Source of the DNA: Bradyrhizobium guangzhouense | GTDB taxonomy: Bacteria; Pseudomonadota; Alphaproteobacteria; Rhizobiales; Xanthobacteraceae | Direction of reading: 5' to 3' | NCBI RefSeq assembly: GCF_004114955.1 | Contig: NZ_CP030053.1 | Span: 3,286,001-3,350,000, forward strand | Length of the DNA: 64,000 nt | Shown here: positions 1-8,481 of the stretch, in pieces | How the letters are laid out: each line of letters begins with the position of its first letter | Numbering within the stretch: position 1 is the first letter of the stretch | Notes under the pieces: generated by a model | Seen by the model: only the letters and a program-made list of their open reading frames with translations | Database searches by the model: none | Told to the model about the DNA's origin: nothing | Position numbers and translations under genes: made by a program

Positions 1-275
1 AGCTTGGAGACCACGTTGATGGGCACGCCATCGTCCTTGTCGAGGTCGGAAATCGCCATCAGGATCAGCCATTGCGGTCCGCTGATGCCGAGCGTCCTGG
101 CCCAGAACTGACGCAGCTCCTCCAGGTACATGTTGATCGAGGATATCTCCCAGGTAAATCGCCTGATGATATCGAGATTGCCGGCGGAGCGGAGGCGCGC
201 CCCTTCTTTCCTCGTCGCTGACACAGCGTCACTCCCGCAAGCTGATTCATTCTCGTCAGTTTTCGCGGCGGGCAT
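1..275 (-). CDS. MarR-family transcriptional regulator, N-terminal fragment cut by window edge
   Basis: The reading frame starts at ATG 275-273 and runs off the left edge, so about 91 residues are visible. After a polar lead of roughly 40 residues comes the first helical part of a MarR winged helix, including the stretches SSINMYLEELRQFW and LGISGPQWLILMAISDL, which match the dimerisation helix and the start of the wHTH in this family. A later GTG (about codon 18), preceded by GGGAG, is an alternative start. The regulated gene and ligand are unknown. It is divergent from the porin at 635, so the 359-base gap between them could hold operators for both. The DNA-recognition helix lies outside the window. 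Confidence 0.75.
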   Translation of the reverse strand, partial: MPAAKTDENESACGSDAVSATRKEGARLRSAGNLDIIRRFTWEISSINMYLEELRQFWARTLGISGPQWLILMAISDLDKDDGVPINVVSK

Positions 276-634
276 AGTCCACGCAACTCAGCCCTGACGC
301 AAGTGCAGAGCAGGGTAATTGTGTCACGGAAATTACAAATATGAGCCGGTCAGCATTTTCGCCCAGATCCGGTGTTGCGCCGCGGACACAGGGATAGTGA
401 AACCACAAAGCTGATCTAATAAACTATTTTGATTAACGGAATGGCGCAGGCATATTGATCCATGACGGTGGGGGGTTCTCGATCGTCCCGTTGCAGGTGG
501 TTCGCTCACGTCCCTCGCGTCTCAAGCGGGTGCGTCCGAAAGCGCGAAGCGGCCGAGCGGATTTGATGAAGAGACGGGGATCTGGGGGGCCTCACGGTCC
601 GATCTCCGTAAAATGAGCAACTTGGAGGTTTTAA
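276..634. other. Divergent intergenic region, MarR fragment / porin
   Basis: No gene is supported here. An AT-rich patch around 410-450 stands out against GC-rich surroundings and is the most likely promoter region for the porin, which would then have a leader of about 180 bases. The porin ribosome-binding site GGAGG lies at 625-629. Confidence 0.5.
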
Positions 635-2122
635 ATGAAAATGGTGAAGAGCCTTTTGCTCGGCACTGCGGCGGGTCTGATCGCCGTCGGTGGAGCTCAG
701 GCGGCTGATCTTCCGCTCAAGGCCAAGGCAGTCGAATACGTGAAGATCTGCTCGCTGTACGGTGCGGGTTTCTACTACATGCCTGGCACCGACACCTGCA
801 TCAAGCTGGGTGGCTACCTGCGCGCTGACATGATTCTCGGCGGCGCCGGCGACTACGGTTTCAACAACAGCACGACCAGCGCGAACGGCGGGTCAAACAA
901 CCGTCTGACCAACTACTATTACAGCCGCGCCCGTTTCGATTTCAACGTCGACACCCGCACGGCGACCGAATACGGCGTTGTTCGCACCTACGCCGACTTG
1001 GTCTTCACCTACGACTCGACCAATGCTACCGGCAGCAACCCGTCGGCCATCTCGACCAGTGCCGGATCGCTTGGTATCTACCACGCGTTCATCCAGTTTG
1101 CCGGCTTTACCTTCGGCCGCACGGTCTCGATCTTCGATGCCCCGTGGCAGAGCTATCCGGCTGGCGGTCCCGATACCATCCCGGGCGGATCCAACCACGT
1201 CAACGGCGTCAACCAGGTTTCCTACACGGCTGACTTTGGCCAGGGCATCACCGCTTCGGTGGCATTGCAGGACGAGACGTCCGCGAACAATGGCCAGTCG
1301 AACCTCTGGAACGTGTCGTCGGGTACGGCTGCTCAGTTCGTCACGGGCGTCTACGGCGCCAACGATTGGGGTGGCACACGTTCTCCCGACATCGTCGGTG
1401 CGGTTCGTGTCGACCAGGCCTGGGGCCTGGCCCAGTTGTCGGTTGTCGGGCATGACCTCCATGCCGGCTACTACGGCGCAACCGAACTCAGCGGCCATCC
1501 CGCCGACAAGTGGGGCTGGGCTGTGCAGGGCGCGTTGTCGATCAAGAATATCCCGACCGGTGCGGGCGACGCGATCAACCTGCAGGCCGTCTATACGGAC
1601 GGTGCAACGCGCTATAATTTCCAGAGCCTGTTCCCGCAGAGCTTCTTCATGTTCAGCGGCAGCGGCAACGGCGCGTATCAGAGCACCGGCTTTGCCGGTC
1701 TTGCTGACGGCGTCTTTGGAACCGCTACCGGCATCGATACCGTCAAGACCTGGGGCGTCCGTGGCGGCTATACCCACAACTGGAGCCCGAACTGGGCGAG
1801 CGCCGTCTATGGTGGTTATGGTTCGCTGAGCTACGGCTCGACGGGCAAGACCCTGATCTGCGCCAACTTCGCGACGATCGCCGTGGCGGGTTCGACCTGT
1901 AACCCGGACTTCAACTTCTCGGTCCTCGGTGTCAACACGGTGTGGACTCCGGTCAAGAACCTGGCGTTCACTGCTGACGTGAGCTGGTCCCGTCTGGACC
2001 AGAAGTACTCCGGCAGCATCACGAGCCCGGGCATTGCCAGCGCTGCGAAGCCGGCAGCCGTGTATGAGCTGAAGGACCAGGACTCGGTGACCATGATGCT
2101 GCGCGCTCAGCGCAACTTCTGA
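635..2122 (+). CDS. Outer-membrane porin, Porin_2 (Omp2b-like) family
   Basis: 495 residues, encoding a trimeric-type beta-barrel porin for passive diffusion across the outer membrane. An N-terminal signal peptide of about 23 residues ends in AQA-ADLP, and the mature protein begins with the family hallmark: a short region with a Cys pair (VKICSLYGAGFYYMPGTDTCIKLGG) before strand-rich Gly/Tyr/Asn sequence. The protein ends in an aromatic residue (QRNF), as expected of a barrel signal for the BAM machinery. Start choice is strong: GGAGG sits 5 bases before the ATG. The gene appears monocistronic, with a strong terminator just downstream. Bradyrhizobia carry many paralogues of this family, so a specific name is not justified. 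Confidence 0.95.
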   Translation: MKMVKSLLLGTAAGLIAVGGAQAADLPLKAKAVEYVKICSLYGAGFYYMPGTDTCIKLGGYLRADMILGGAGDYGFNNSTTSANGGSNNRLTNYYYSRARFDFNVDTRTATEYGVVRTYADLVFTYDSTNATGSNPSAISTSAGSLGIYHAFIQFAGFTFGRTVSIFDAPWQSYPAGGPDTIPGGSNHVNGVNQVSYTADFGQGITASVALQDETSANNGQSNLWNVSSGTAAQFVTGVYGANDWGGTRSPDIVGAVRVDQAWGLAQLSVVGHDLHAGYYGATELSGHPADKWGWAVQGALSIKNIPTGAGDAINLQAVYTDGATRYNFQSLFPQSFFMFSGSGNGAYQSTGFAGLADGVFGTATGIDTVKTWGVRGGYTHNWSPNWASAVYGGYGSLSYGSTGKTLICANFATIAVAGSTCNPDFNFSVLGVNTVWTPVKNLAFTADVSWSRLDQKYSGSITSPGIASAAKPAAVYELKDQDSVTMMLRAQRNF

Positions 2123-2151
2123 TCAGCGATCGTATCAACCGCTGCTTCGAG

Positions 2152-2179
2152 AACCCGGCGGGCAACCGCCGGGTTTTTC
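2152..2179 (+). terminator. Rho-independent terminator of the porin gene
   Basis: A perfect 10-bp stem (2152-2161 with 2166-2175), GCAA loop and a T-run follow the porin stop by 30 bases. Confidence 0.9.
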
Positions 2180-2196
2180 TTGATAGGAGACTGATT

Positions 2197-2283
2197 ATGA
2201 AAATCGGAAAATCTTCTCCGCGGCCGACGAAGACGAGCTATGCGATTCGACCGCAATCAATCTTATTTACTTACCTGAGTTGA
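2197..2283 (+). CDS. Possible 28-residue ORF
   Basis: A short ORF (starts MKIGKSSPRP, ends FTYLS) has an AGGAGA motif six bases before its ATG and lies between two terminator-like hairpins. It has no recognisable domain and may be chance. The next 95 bases contain two further hairpins, so the transcript could equally be a non-coding RNA. Confidence 0.2.
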   Translation: MKIGKSSPRPTKTSYAIRPQSILFTYLS

Positions 2284-2380
2284 TCAGCTATATAGCTGCC
2301 AGCCGGTTTCGAAAGTCACGGCTCTTAGCTTCACGCTAAGCCTCCAGAAACCTCCGGTAGTGCCCTGCCGGAGGTTTTTC
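2284..2380 (+). ncRNA. Candidate small RNA ending in a terminator hairpin
   Basis: On the plus strand an imperfect hairpin (about 2321-2343, with GCTTAGC-like arms) is followed by a perfect 10-bp stem (2348-2357 with 2368-2377) and a T-run at 2374-2379. No annotated plus-strand gene ends here, so the terminator may belong to a small transcript starting near 2200-2290. The same palindrome could instead terminate gcrA on the minus strand, although its T-run is weaker in that direction. The 5' end is a guess. Confidence 0.3.
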
Positions 2381-2407
2381 GTTGCGGAGAAAGGCACGAG
2401 GCGCGCG

Positions 2408-2884
2408 TCAGCCGCGCATGAGGCGCGCGCGGGAGTTCGGCCGGTAGGCGAGGCGGCTGTGGCCGGTGCAATAAGGCTGGCCCTCGTGCGCGGCATTGCC
2501 GCAGAAGAAGAAGTCCTCGGCGCCGGGGGTCGAGATCGGCCAGCGACAGCTGTTCTCGTCGAGCTCCATCAGTGAGCAGCGATTTGCATCGTCGATCGGC
2601 CCGGTCACCACCGTCGTGTCGGCTTCGCCGTAGATCGTGGCGAACATCTCAAATTGCAGGCGAGGCACTGCCTTTGGCGGGCGCGGGGCGGAAGCCCTGT
2701 CCTGCAGCCTGCGCTCGTCGACGGTGCGGCCGCGCGTGAGATTGAGACGGGACAGCTTGCCGATCACGGCGTTGCGGCTGACGCCGATGTCGGCGGCGAT
2801 CTCGCGGCAGGACAGGCCGGCTTCGAAGTGTTGCTTCAGCAGTTCAATTCGTTCGTTGGTCCAGGTCGGAGAGAGAACAGGCAT
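2408..2884 (-). CDS. gcrA: GcrA-family cell-cycle regulator
   Basis: 158 residues from the preferred ATG at 2884; an upstream ATG at 2917 would add 11 residues that do not look like the family. The N-terminus has the GcrA pattern: a WT-N-ER-ELL helix, then GLSCREIAADIGVSRNAVIGKLSRL, an HTH with the NAVIGK signature. The C-terminus has the conserved segment with CRWPI and the Cys/His cluster CGN-x9-YC-x2-H. GcrA proteins bind RNA polymerase sigma-70 and stimulate promoters carrying CcrM-methylated GANTC sites, coordinating the alphaproteobacterial cell cycle. This copy has a long proline-rich linker, and bradyrhizobia carry more than one GcrA-like protein, so it may be a paralogue rather than the main GcrA. 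Confidence 0.8.
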   Translation of the reverse strand: MPVLSPTWTNERIELLKQHFEAGLSCREIAADIGVSRNAVIGKLSRLNLTRGRTVDERRLQDRASAPRPPKAVPRLQFEMFATIYGEADTTVVTGPIDDANRCSLMELDENSCRWPISTPGAEDFFFCGNAAHEGQPYCTGHSRLAYRPNSRARLMRG

Positions 2885-2958
2885 TTGTAACGGTCCCAGG
2901 TTGCGACATCTGGCCATCAGCAGCTCGAGGACCCGTCCGCTTCACGCCGGTCGCGCGC

Positions 2959-3156
2959 TCACGTCCTGCCATTGTCGCGAATCGACAAAAGCCCGTCCTT
3001 GATGGCGAGACGGATGCCTTCCTCGATCAAGGTACGTGCGACGCCGGGAACGCTGGTGCCGTGGGTGCCCTGTCTCACCAGTTTTTCCAGATAGGTGATG
3101 GTCGAGAGCGCCAAGGTTACGGGAATACGGTCAGTCTCGGCTTTTTCGGTGGCCAT
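2959..3156 (-). CDS. Small ribbon-helix-helix-like protein of unknown function
   Basis: 65 residues. The central segment IPVTLALSTITYLEKL-x-RQG followed by a helical VARTLIEEGIRLAI resembles a ribbon-helix-helix fold (short strand, two helices), the type used by small DNA-binding regulators and antitoxins. No toxin partner is adjacent: gcrA lies 74 bases downstream on the same strand and a 200-base empty stretch lies upstream. The spacing of residues like a strand then helices is what I see; DNA binding is inference. Confidence 0.6.
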   Translation of the reverse strand: MATEKAETDRIPVTLALSTITYLEKLVRQGTHGTSVPGVARTLIEEGIRLAIKDGLLSIRDNGRT

Positions 3157-3356
3157 GGCCCGAACGCTAGCCTCTTACTCAGGTACATAAAAGTAACGAT
3201 TAAGACTCTATTTAGGTTCGGGGGTGGAAGTCAAATCCGAGCTTTATCGGTGACGCAGCGCATTGGAATCGCTCAGAAAAATTGACGCGTACCGGCGCAC
3301 CGCGCGGATCGCCTGATGGCGCGTGGTGTCAGCGGTCCGGAGGTCGTCGCCGGGGC

Positions 3357-4298
3357 TCAGCCGTGCACGATGGCCTTTTCGATCATGCAATGGATGCCCT
3401 TGGAGCCGTTGACGGTCTGGGTCACCCGCAGATCGGCCGCGAGGCTGCACAGCGTATAGGCATCTTCGCGCGAGAGGTTTCGCGTTTCACCGAGCAGCGC
3501 GATCATGTCGCGCAGCGCGCGTACCGCGCACTGGTCGAGATCGGGATCCATCGCCATGGTGATGTAGTGCGTTGAAGTCTCCGCGCGGGGATAGGTGAAT
3601 CGCAAATCCTTGCGCAGCGTCAGCCGGAAGCGGCCCGTGAGCGCGGTCTCGATCGCGGTGACGCAGACCTCGCCGTCGCCCTGCACACCATGGCCGTCGC
3701 CGCAGGAGAACATCGCGCCCGGAACGAACACAGGCAGATAGAGCGTTGCGCCGGCGCCGAGCTCCTTGTTGTCGAGATTGCCGCCCATGGCGCGCGGGAC
3801 GAGCGAGGAGATGCGGCCCCAACTCGCGGGCGGTGAGACGCCCATCACGCCGAAAAACGGCTTCAGGGGCAGGTCGAGCCCCCAGGGCATGCGGCCGACC
3901 ATCCGCGCCCGGTCCAGTGGGATGTTGAGCAGCCGCGTCTCGTGGAAATCGTCGGGCAGGGTGCCGGCCAGCGGCTTGATCAGATTCCAGCCCCAATCCT
4001 GCCGAAGCTGGACGTCAAGGATGTCGACCTGGAGGATGTCGCCGGGTTCGGCGCCGTCGACGGCGATCGGCCCGGTGAGGATGTGACCTGGCACCATCCG
4101 ATCGGATTTCGCATGCACCTCGGACATCTCAGGCGGAACGTGAAACCGGCTGCGGTCAGGGATCACTTCGGGGCCGCCGCTGATGGTGTCGATTGTGACC
4201 TCGTCTCCGCTTGCGACGGTGAGGACAGGCTTGAGCCTGGCTTCGAAGAAGCCCCAATGGCAGGTTTCGGCGCTCGCATGCAGGTGGTGATGGGTCAT
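3357..4298 (-). CDS. Acetamidase/formamidase family protein
   Basis: 313 residues from the ATG at 4298. The frame is open for another 38 codons upstream, but that part lies in a palindromic repeat and is not family-like. The protein matches the FmdA/AmdA family: an early HHHLH region, GPIAVDGAEPGDILQVDILDV (the conserved G-A-PGD-L-V motif), the GGN-D region (MGGNLDNKELGAGATLYLPV), and the FSCGDGHGVQGDGEV signature with acidic and His residues. These enzymes hydrolyse formamide or short amides to the acid and ammonia in the cytoplasm. Nothing nearby fixes the substrate. It is convergent with gcrA's neighbourhood and divergent from the YdcF gene. Confidence 0.85.
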   Translation of the reverse strand: MTHHHLHASAETCHWGFFEARLKPVLTVASGDEVTIDTISGGPEVIPDRSRFHVPPEMSEVHAKSDRMVPGHILTGPIAVDGAEPGDILQVDILDVQLRQDWGWNLIKPLAGTLPDDFHETRLLNIPLDRARMVGRMPWGLDLPLKPFFGVMGVSPPASWGRISSLVPRAMGGNLDNKELGAGATLYLPVFVPGAMFSCGDGHGVQGDGEVCVTAIETALTGRFRLTLRKDLRFTYPRAETSTHYITMAMDPDLDQCAVRALRDMIALLGETRNLSREDAYTLCSLAADLRVTQTVNGSKGIHCMIEKAIVHG

Positions 4299-4343
4299 TC
4301 GCGGTGTCCAGTCGTTTTCATCCGAAAGCGCTCGAGAACTTGC

Positions 4344-4425
4344 AATGGCCGGGCTTGACCCGGCAATCGATCCTCTTTCAAGAAGATTTCTGAAGACAGG
4401 CGGGCGGGTCAAGCCCGCGTGTCAC
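4344..4425. repeat. Palindromic dispersed repeat (copy 1)
   Basis: Inverted arms GGGCTTGACCCG (4351-4362) and CGGGTCAAGCCC (4405-4416), each itself nearly palindromic, enclose about 42 bases. The core matches the arms of the element at 11574-11678, so both belong to the same repeat family. It lies directly upstream of the YdcF gene. Confidence 0.8.
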
Positions 4426-4453
4426 CGTTACGATCATTTCGGCGAGGTTTCTC

Positions 4454-5257
4454 CTGTTCTTCGTTCTTTCCAAGACGCTTGGTGCCGCGGTGCTGCCGCT
4501 CAATCTCCTGGTCGAGCTCGGGATCATCTCGGTCGTGCTGATGGCAACGCGCTTTGCCAGGTTCGGCCGGAAGCTGGCCGTGACCACGCTGGTTCTGCTC
4601 GCGCTTGCCGCATTTTCGCCGCTCGGCAATCTCTTGCTCTATCCGCTGGAATCGCGTTTTCCGCCGTGGGATCCGTCGCGCGGCGCGCCCGACGGCATCA
4701 TCGTGCTTGGCGGCTCCGTCGATACCGATCTGTCGGCGGCGCACCACACGCCGGTGGTCTTGCATGCGGCCGATCGCCTGTTGGCGTCGGCCGAGCTTGC
4801 GCGCCGCTATCCGAATGCGCGTATCGTCTTCACGGGAGGGTCGGCCAACCTGGTCTCCACCGACGCCAGAGAGGCCGACTATTCGGTGCCGATCCTGGAA
4901 AGCATCGGCATCCCGAAAGAGCGCCTGGTCGTGGAGCGGGACTCGCGCAACACTTACGAGAACGCGATCTTCACCAAGCGTCTGGTTTCACCGAAGCCCG
5001 GCGAGCGCTGGTTGCTCATCACTTCGGCCTATCACATGCCGCGTTCGATGGGCATTTTCCGCAGGGCCGGATTCGACGTCGAGGCTTATCCCGTCGACTG
5101 GCGGATGGGCGGGCGCGACGATCTGTTTTCCTTCACCAATGTGAGCGCGGACGGCCTCGGCCGCACCGACGTGGCGGTGCGCGAGTGGATCGGGCTGCTT
5201 GCTTACCGGCTCAGGGGTAGGACCAGCGAGTTGCTTCCGGGACCTGCCAAGGACTAG
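4454..5257 (+). CDS. YdcF/DUF218-family membrane-anchored protein
   Basis: The DUF218 (YdcF, SanA-like) domain is clear: DGIIVLGGSVDTD, then ARIVFTGGSANL, SRNTYENAIFTKRLV (the conserved SxNTxEN motif) and LLITSAYHMPRSMGIFRRAGF (the HMPRS signature). Upstream are two hydrophobic segments, placing the domain at the inner membrane. The first good start in frame is GTG 4490, but family-like hydrophobic sequence (FLLFFVLSKTLGAAVLP) extends further upstream with no ATG, GTG or TTG. A CTG at 4454 preceded by GGCGAGG at 4441-4447 is the best-placed start. Members are suspected to act in envelope or peptidoglycan functions; no reaction is established for this one. Confidence 0.8.
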   Translation: MFFVLSKTLGAAVLPLNLLVELGIISVVLMATRFARFGRKLAVTTLVLLALAAFSPLGNLLLYPLESRFPPWDPSRGAPDGIIVLGGSVDTDLSAAHHTPVVLHAADRLLASAELARRYPNARIVFTGGSANLVSTDAREADYSVPILESIGIPKERLVVERDSRNTYENAIFTKRLVSPKPGERWLLITSAYHMPRSMGIFRRAGFDVEAYPVDWRMGGRDDLFSFTNVSADGLGRTDVAVREWIGLLAYRLRGRTSELLPGPAKD

Positions 5258-5299
5258 AACAGATCTTCGAAGCGCAACGATCCGCGTCGGGAGGATGCC

Positions 5300-6082
5300 A
5301 TGCCGCAGCAAGCCGCTGATACGATCGACCTTGCCGGCCTCGTGGCCGACCTCAACAGCCTGTTGCGGCTGAAGACGACCGTCATCGGCATGAAGCTGTT
5401 CGCGCGCGCCGAAGACATGGAGGCGATCCCGAAGATACGGCGGCCGAATGCGGTCCACACCACCGACCAGATCGTCAGCATGGCCTCGCGGCTCGGCTGG
5501 ACCGTTGGCATCACCGGCGACGATCTCGTCGGCAACCAATGCCGCGCCGTCATCGGTCTCGCACCCCAGGACGAGAAATGGCTCGCCGGCGAAAACTATG
5601 TCGGCGTGTGGCACGGCACCGCGGAGGATGCGCGCAAGCGCCAGGAGGCGCTGGACGTGGTTCCGTTCGGGCAGTATCAGGCGCTCGCGGTCAGTCCGCT
5701 CGCCAGCGGCCGGCTCGATCCGCCCGACATCTGCCTCGTCTACGCGACGCCCGGGCAGATGATCATCCTGATCAACGGGCTGCAATATACCGGTTACAAG
5801 AAGTTCGAATGGGGCGTGGTCGGGGAGACCGCGTGCGCGGATTCCTGGGGGCGGGCGCTGAAATCAGGCGAGCCCAGCCTGTCCTTGCCATGCTATGCCG
5901 AACGGCGCTATGGCGGCGTGCCTGACGAGGAGATGCTGATGGCGCTGAAGCCACATCATCTCGCCAAGGCAATCGAAGGCATGAAGGCTCTGGCCAAAAA
6001 CGGCCTGCGCTATCCGATCCCGCCCTATGGAATTCAAAGCGACGTCCGCGCCGGCATGGGCGTGAGTTACGCGAAGAAGTAA
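5300..6082 (+). CDS. DUF169-family protein
   Basis: 260 residues, with GGGAGG five bases before the ATG. The protein shows the DUF169 layout: LRLKTTVIGMKLF near the N-terminus, a Cys in VGNQCRAVIGL, DICLVYATPGQMIILINGLQY in the middle, and GETACADSW and LPCYAERRYG with conserved Cys near the C-terminus. The biochemical role of the family is not established. It is the first gene of a tight three-gene operon: 9 bases separate it from a saccharopine-dehydrogenase-like gene and 3 more separate that from its duplicate, suggesting a shared redox or lipid-related pathway, which is inference. Confidence 0.8.
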   Translation: MPQQAADTIDLAGLVADLNSLLRLKTTVIGMKLFARAEDMEAIPKIRRPNAVHTTDQIVSMASRLGWTVGITGDDLVGNQCRAVIGLAPQDEKWLAGENYVGVWHGTAEDARKRQEALDVVPFGQYQALAVSPLASGRLDPPDICLVYATPGQMIILINGLQYTGYKKFEWGVVGETACADSWGRALKSGEPSLSLPCYAERRYGGVPDEEMLMALKPHHLAKAIEGMKALAKNGLRYPIPPYGIQSDVRAGMGVSYAKK

Positions 6083-6091
6083 AGGCCAGTC

Positions 6092-7270
6092 ATGAGCTCT
6101 GCGAAATTCGACATCGTCGTCTACGGCGCGACCGGTTTCACCGGTCAGCTCGTCGCCGAATATCTGGCGGCGCATTACAAGAACGACAAGCAGCTCAAAT
6201 GGGCGATGGCCGGACGCAGCCTCGACAAGCTGAAATCCGTGCGCGATGCGATCGGCGCGCCCGCGGACACGCCGCTGATCGTGGCGGATGCGTCCGATGC
6301 GGCCTCGCTGAAGGCGATGGCGGAGCAGACGAAATCTGTCATCACGACGGTCGGCCCGTATCAGCTCTACGGCGAGGAGCTGCTCGCAGCCTGCGTCGCC
6401 ACCGGCACGGACTATTTCGATCTCTGCGGCGAGCCGATCTGGATGCGGCAGATGATCGACAAATACGAGGCTGCCGCGAAGGACAGCGGTGCGCGCATCG
6501 TGTTCTCTTGCGGCTTTGACTCCGTGCCGTTCGAGCTCGGTACGTTGTTCGTCCAGGAAGAGGCCAAGCGCGTGTTTGGCGCTCCGGCCCCGCGGGTGAA
6601 GGGGCGCGTGCGCGACATGCGCGGCACGCTTTCGGGCGGCACCGCGGCGAGCGCCAAGGCGACGTTCGACGCTGTTGCCAAGGATATGAGCCTCGTTGCG
6701 ATCCTGAACGATCCATTCGCCTTGACGCCGGGCTTCGCTGGACCGAAGCAGCCGAGGGGTAACAAGCCGCTGATCGAGGAGGATCTCAATTCCTGGGCCG
6801 CGCCCTTCATGATGGCGCTGATCAACACCCGCAACGTTCATCGCTCCAACATGCTGATGGGCTTTCCCTACGGCCAGGACTTCGTCTACGACGAGATGGT
6901 TTTGACCGGCCCCGGCGACAAGGGCGAGGCCAACGCCAAGCGCGTGATGGCGGCGAACGCCGAGAAGACCGGCCCGAGCGCGCCGAAGCCGGGCGAGGGG
7001 CCATCGAAGGAGGAGCGCGAGAACGGGCTCTTCAATTTGCTCTATGTCGCGATCGCGCCCGACGGCCGCATGGTTCGCGCCGGTGTGACCGGTGATCGCG
7101 ATCCCGGCTACGGCTCGACCTCGAAGATGATCTCCGAATGCGCGATTTGCATGTTGCGCGATGCGAGCGATGTCGCGGCCGGGTTCTGGACGCCTGGCGC
7201 GGCGATGCAGGACAAGCTGATCAAGCGGCTGAGGGACAATGCCGGGCTGACGTTCGAGGTGGAAGCGTAG
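6092..7270 (+). CDS. Saccharopine dehydrogenase-like NAD(P)-dependent oxidoreductase (tandem copy 1)
   Basis: 392 residues. An N-terminal Rossmann fold begins FDIVVYGATGFTGQLVAEYLA (GATGFTG nucleotide-binding loop), followed by the family's TTVGPYQLYG and YFDLCGEP stretches and the FSCGFDSVPFELG motif. This pattern is closer to the trans-acting enoyl-reductase/YNR-type branch of the family than to lysine-pathway saccharopine dehydrogenase, so a role in reducing an acyl or polyketide-like substrate is possible but unproven. The gene lies 9 bases after the DUF169 gene and 3 bases before a paralogue that is, by eye, identical at roughly three-quarters of positions. Confidence 0.85.
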   Translation: MSSAKFDIVVYGATGFTGQLVAEYLAAHYKNDKQLKWAMAGRSLDKLKSVRDAIGAPADTPLIVADASDAASLKAMAEQTKSVITTVGPYQLYGEELLAACVATGTDYFDLCGEPIWMRQMIDKYEAAAKDSGARIVFSCGFDSVPFELGTLFVQEEAKRVFGAPAPRVKGRVRDMRGTLSGGTAASAKATFDAVAKDMSLVAILNDPFALTPGFAGPKQPRGNKPLIEEDLNSWAAPFMMALINTRNVHRSNMLMGFPYGQDFVYDEMVLTGPGDKGEANAKRVMAANAEKTGPSAPKPGEGPSKEERENGLFNLLYVAIAPDGRMVRAGVTGDRDPGYGSTSKMISECAICMLRDASDVAAGFWTPGAAMQDKLIKRLRDNAGLTFEVEA

Positions 7271-7273
7271 GCC

Positions 7274-8449
7274 GTGTCTGCCAAGTTCGACATCGTCGTC
7301 TACGGCGCGACCGGATACACCGGTCAGCTCGTGGCCGAGTACCTCGCGGCGCACTACGTTGGCGATGGCGCGCCGACTTGGGCGATGGCCGGACGCAGCA
7401 GAGACAAGCTCGCCTCCGTTCGCGATGCGATCGGCGCACCCGCGGACACCCCGCTGATCGCAGCGGACGCCGCCGATCCGGCATCGTTGCGGGCCCTGGT
7501 CGATCAGGCGAAGCTGGTCGTCACCACGGTCGGTCCCTATCAGCTTTACGGGTCCGATCTGCTTGCGGCCTGCGTCGCTGACGGCACCGACTACATGGAT
7601 CTCTGCGGCGAGCCGATCTGGCTGAAACAGATGATCGACAAGCACGAGGCGGCCGCCAAGGCGAGCGGGGCGCGCATCATGTTCTCCTGCGGCTTCGATT
7701 CCATGCCGTTCGAGCTCGGTGCGTTCTTCGTCCAGGAGGAAGCAAGGCGGGTGTTCGGCGCGCCGGCCTCGCGGGTCAAAGGACGCGTTCGTGACCTCAG
7801 CTGGAAGTTCTCCGGCGGCACCTCCGCGAGCGCAAGGGTCACCTTTGAAGCGGTTGCGCAGGATCTCAGCCTGGTGTCGATCCTCAAGGATCCCTTCGCG
7901 TTCACGCCCGGCTTCGAGGGGCCCAAGCAGCCGCGCGGCAACAAGCCTGTTTTCGAGGAGGACCTGCAATCCTGGTCCGCCCCGTTCGCGATGGCGACGT
8001 TGAACACACGCAATGTCCATCGTTCCAACATGCTGATGGGATTTCGGTACGGCAGAGACTTCGTCTACGACGAGATGGTGCTGACCGGACCGGGGGATGA
8101 AGGTCAGACCAACGCGAAGCTCGTCATGGCCGCCAACAACGAGAAGACCGGACCCAAAGCGCTGAGGCCCGGCGAGGGACCGTCGAAGGAGGAGCGCGAG
8201 GCCGGTCGCTGCGACCTGCTCTATATCGCGATTGCGCCCGATGGTCGCCAGGTTCGCGCGGCGGTCAAAGGCGATCTCGATCCCGGCTACGCGTCAACGG
8301 CCAGGATGATCTCGGAATGTGCGATCTGCCTGCTGCGTGACGCGCCCGACGTCCCGGCCGGTCTCTGGACGCCGGGCGCAGCGATGCAGCACAAGCTGAT
8401 CAAGCGGCTCGTCGATCATGCCGGGCTGAGGTTTGAGGTGGAGAATTAA
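7274..8449 (+). CDS. Saccharopine dehydrogenase-like oxidoreductase (tandem copy 2)
   Basis: 391 residues starting at GTG 7274. It is collinear with the preceding gene along its whole length and keeps the same GATGYTG loop, TTVGPYQLYG, LCGEPIW and FSCGFDSMPFELG motifs. Differences are concentrated in the region around residues 30-35, 195-240 and 305-330. Both copies keep the nucleotide-binding loop and look intact, so this is a recent or maintained duplication rather than decay. The pair may act as a heterodimer or as two enzymes with different substrates; neither is shown by the sequence. Confidence 0.85.
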   Translation: MSAKFDIVVYGATGYTGQLVAEYLAAHYVGDGAPTWAMAGRSRDKLASVRDAIGAPADTPLIAADAADPASLRALVDQAKLVVTTVGPYQLYGSDLLAACVADGTDYMDLCGEPIWLKQMIDKHEAAAKASGARIMFSCGFDSMPFELGAFFVQEEARRVFGAPASRVKGRVRDLSWKFSGGTSASARVTFEAVAQDLSLVSILKDPFAFTPGFEGPKQPRGNKPVFEEDLQSWSAPFAMATLNTRNVHRSNMLMGFRYGRDFVYDEMVLTGPGDEGQTNAKLVMAANNEKTGPKALRPGEGPSKEEREAGRCDLLYIAIAPDGRQVRAAVKGDLDPGYASTARMISECAICLLRDAPDVPAGLWTPGAAMQHKLIKRLVDHAGLRFEVEN

Positions 8450-8481
8450 GCGCGCGCGCCTAGCTGACGGTGAGATTGCGG

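Noticed and set aside
5864..8020. 718-codon open frame opposite the oxidoreductase pair
   Set aside because: Antisense shadow of two well-conserved oxidoreductases; the composition is Arg/His/Asp-rich and not protein-like.
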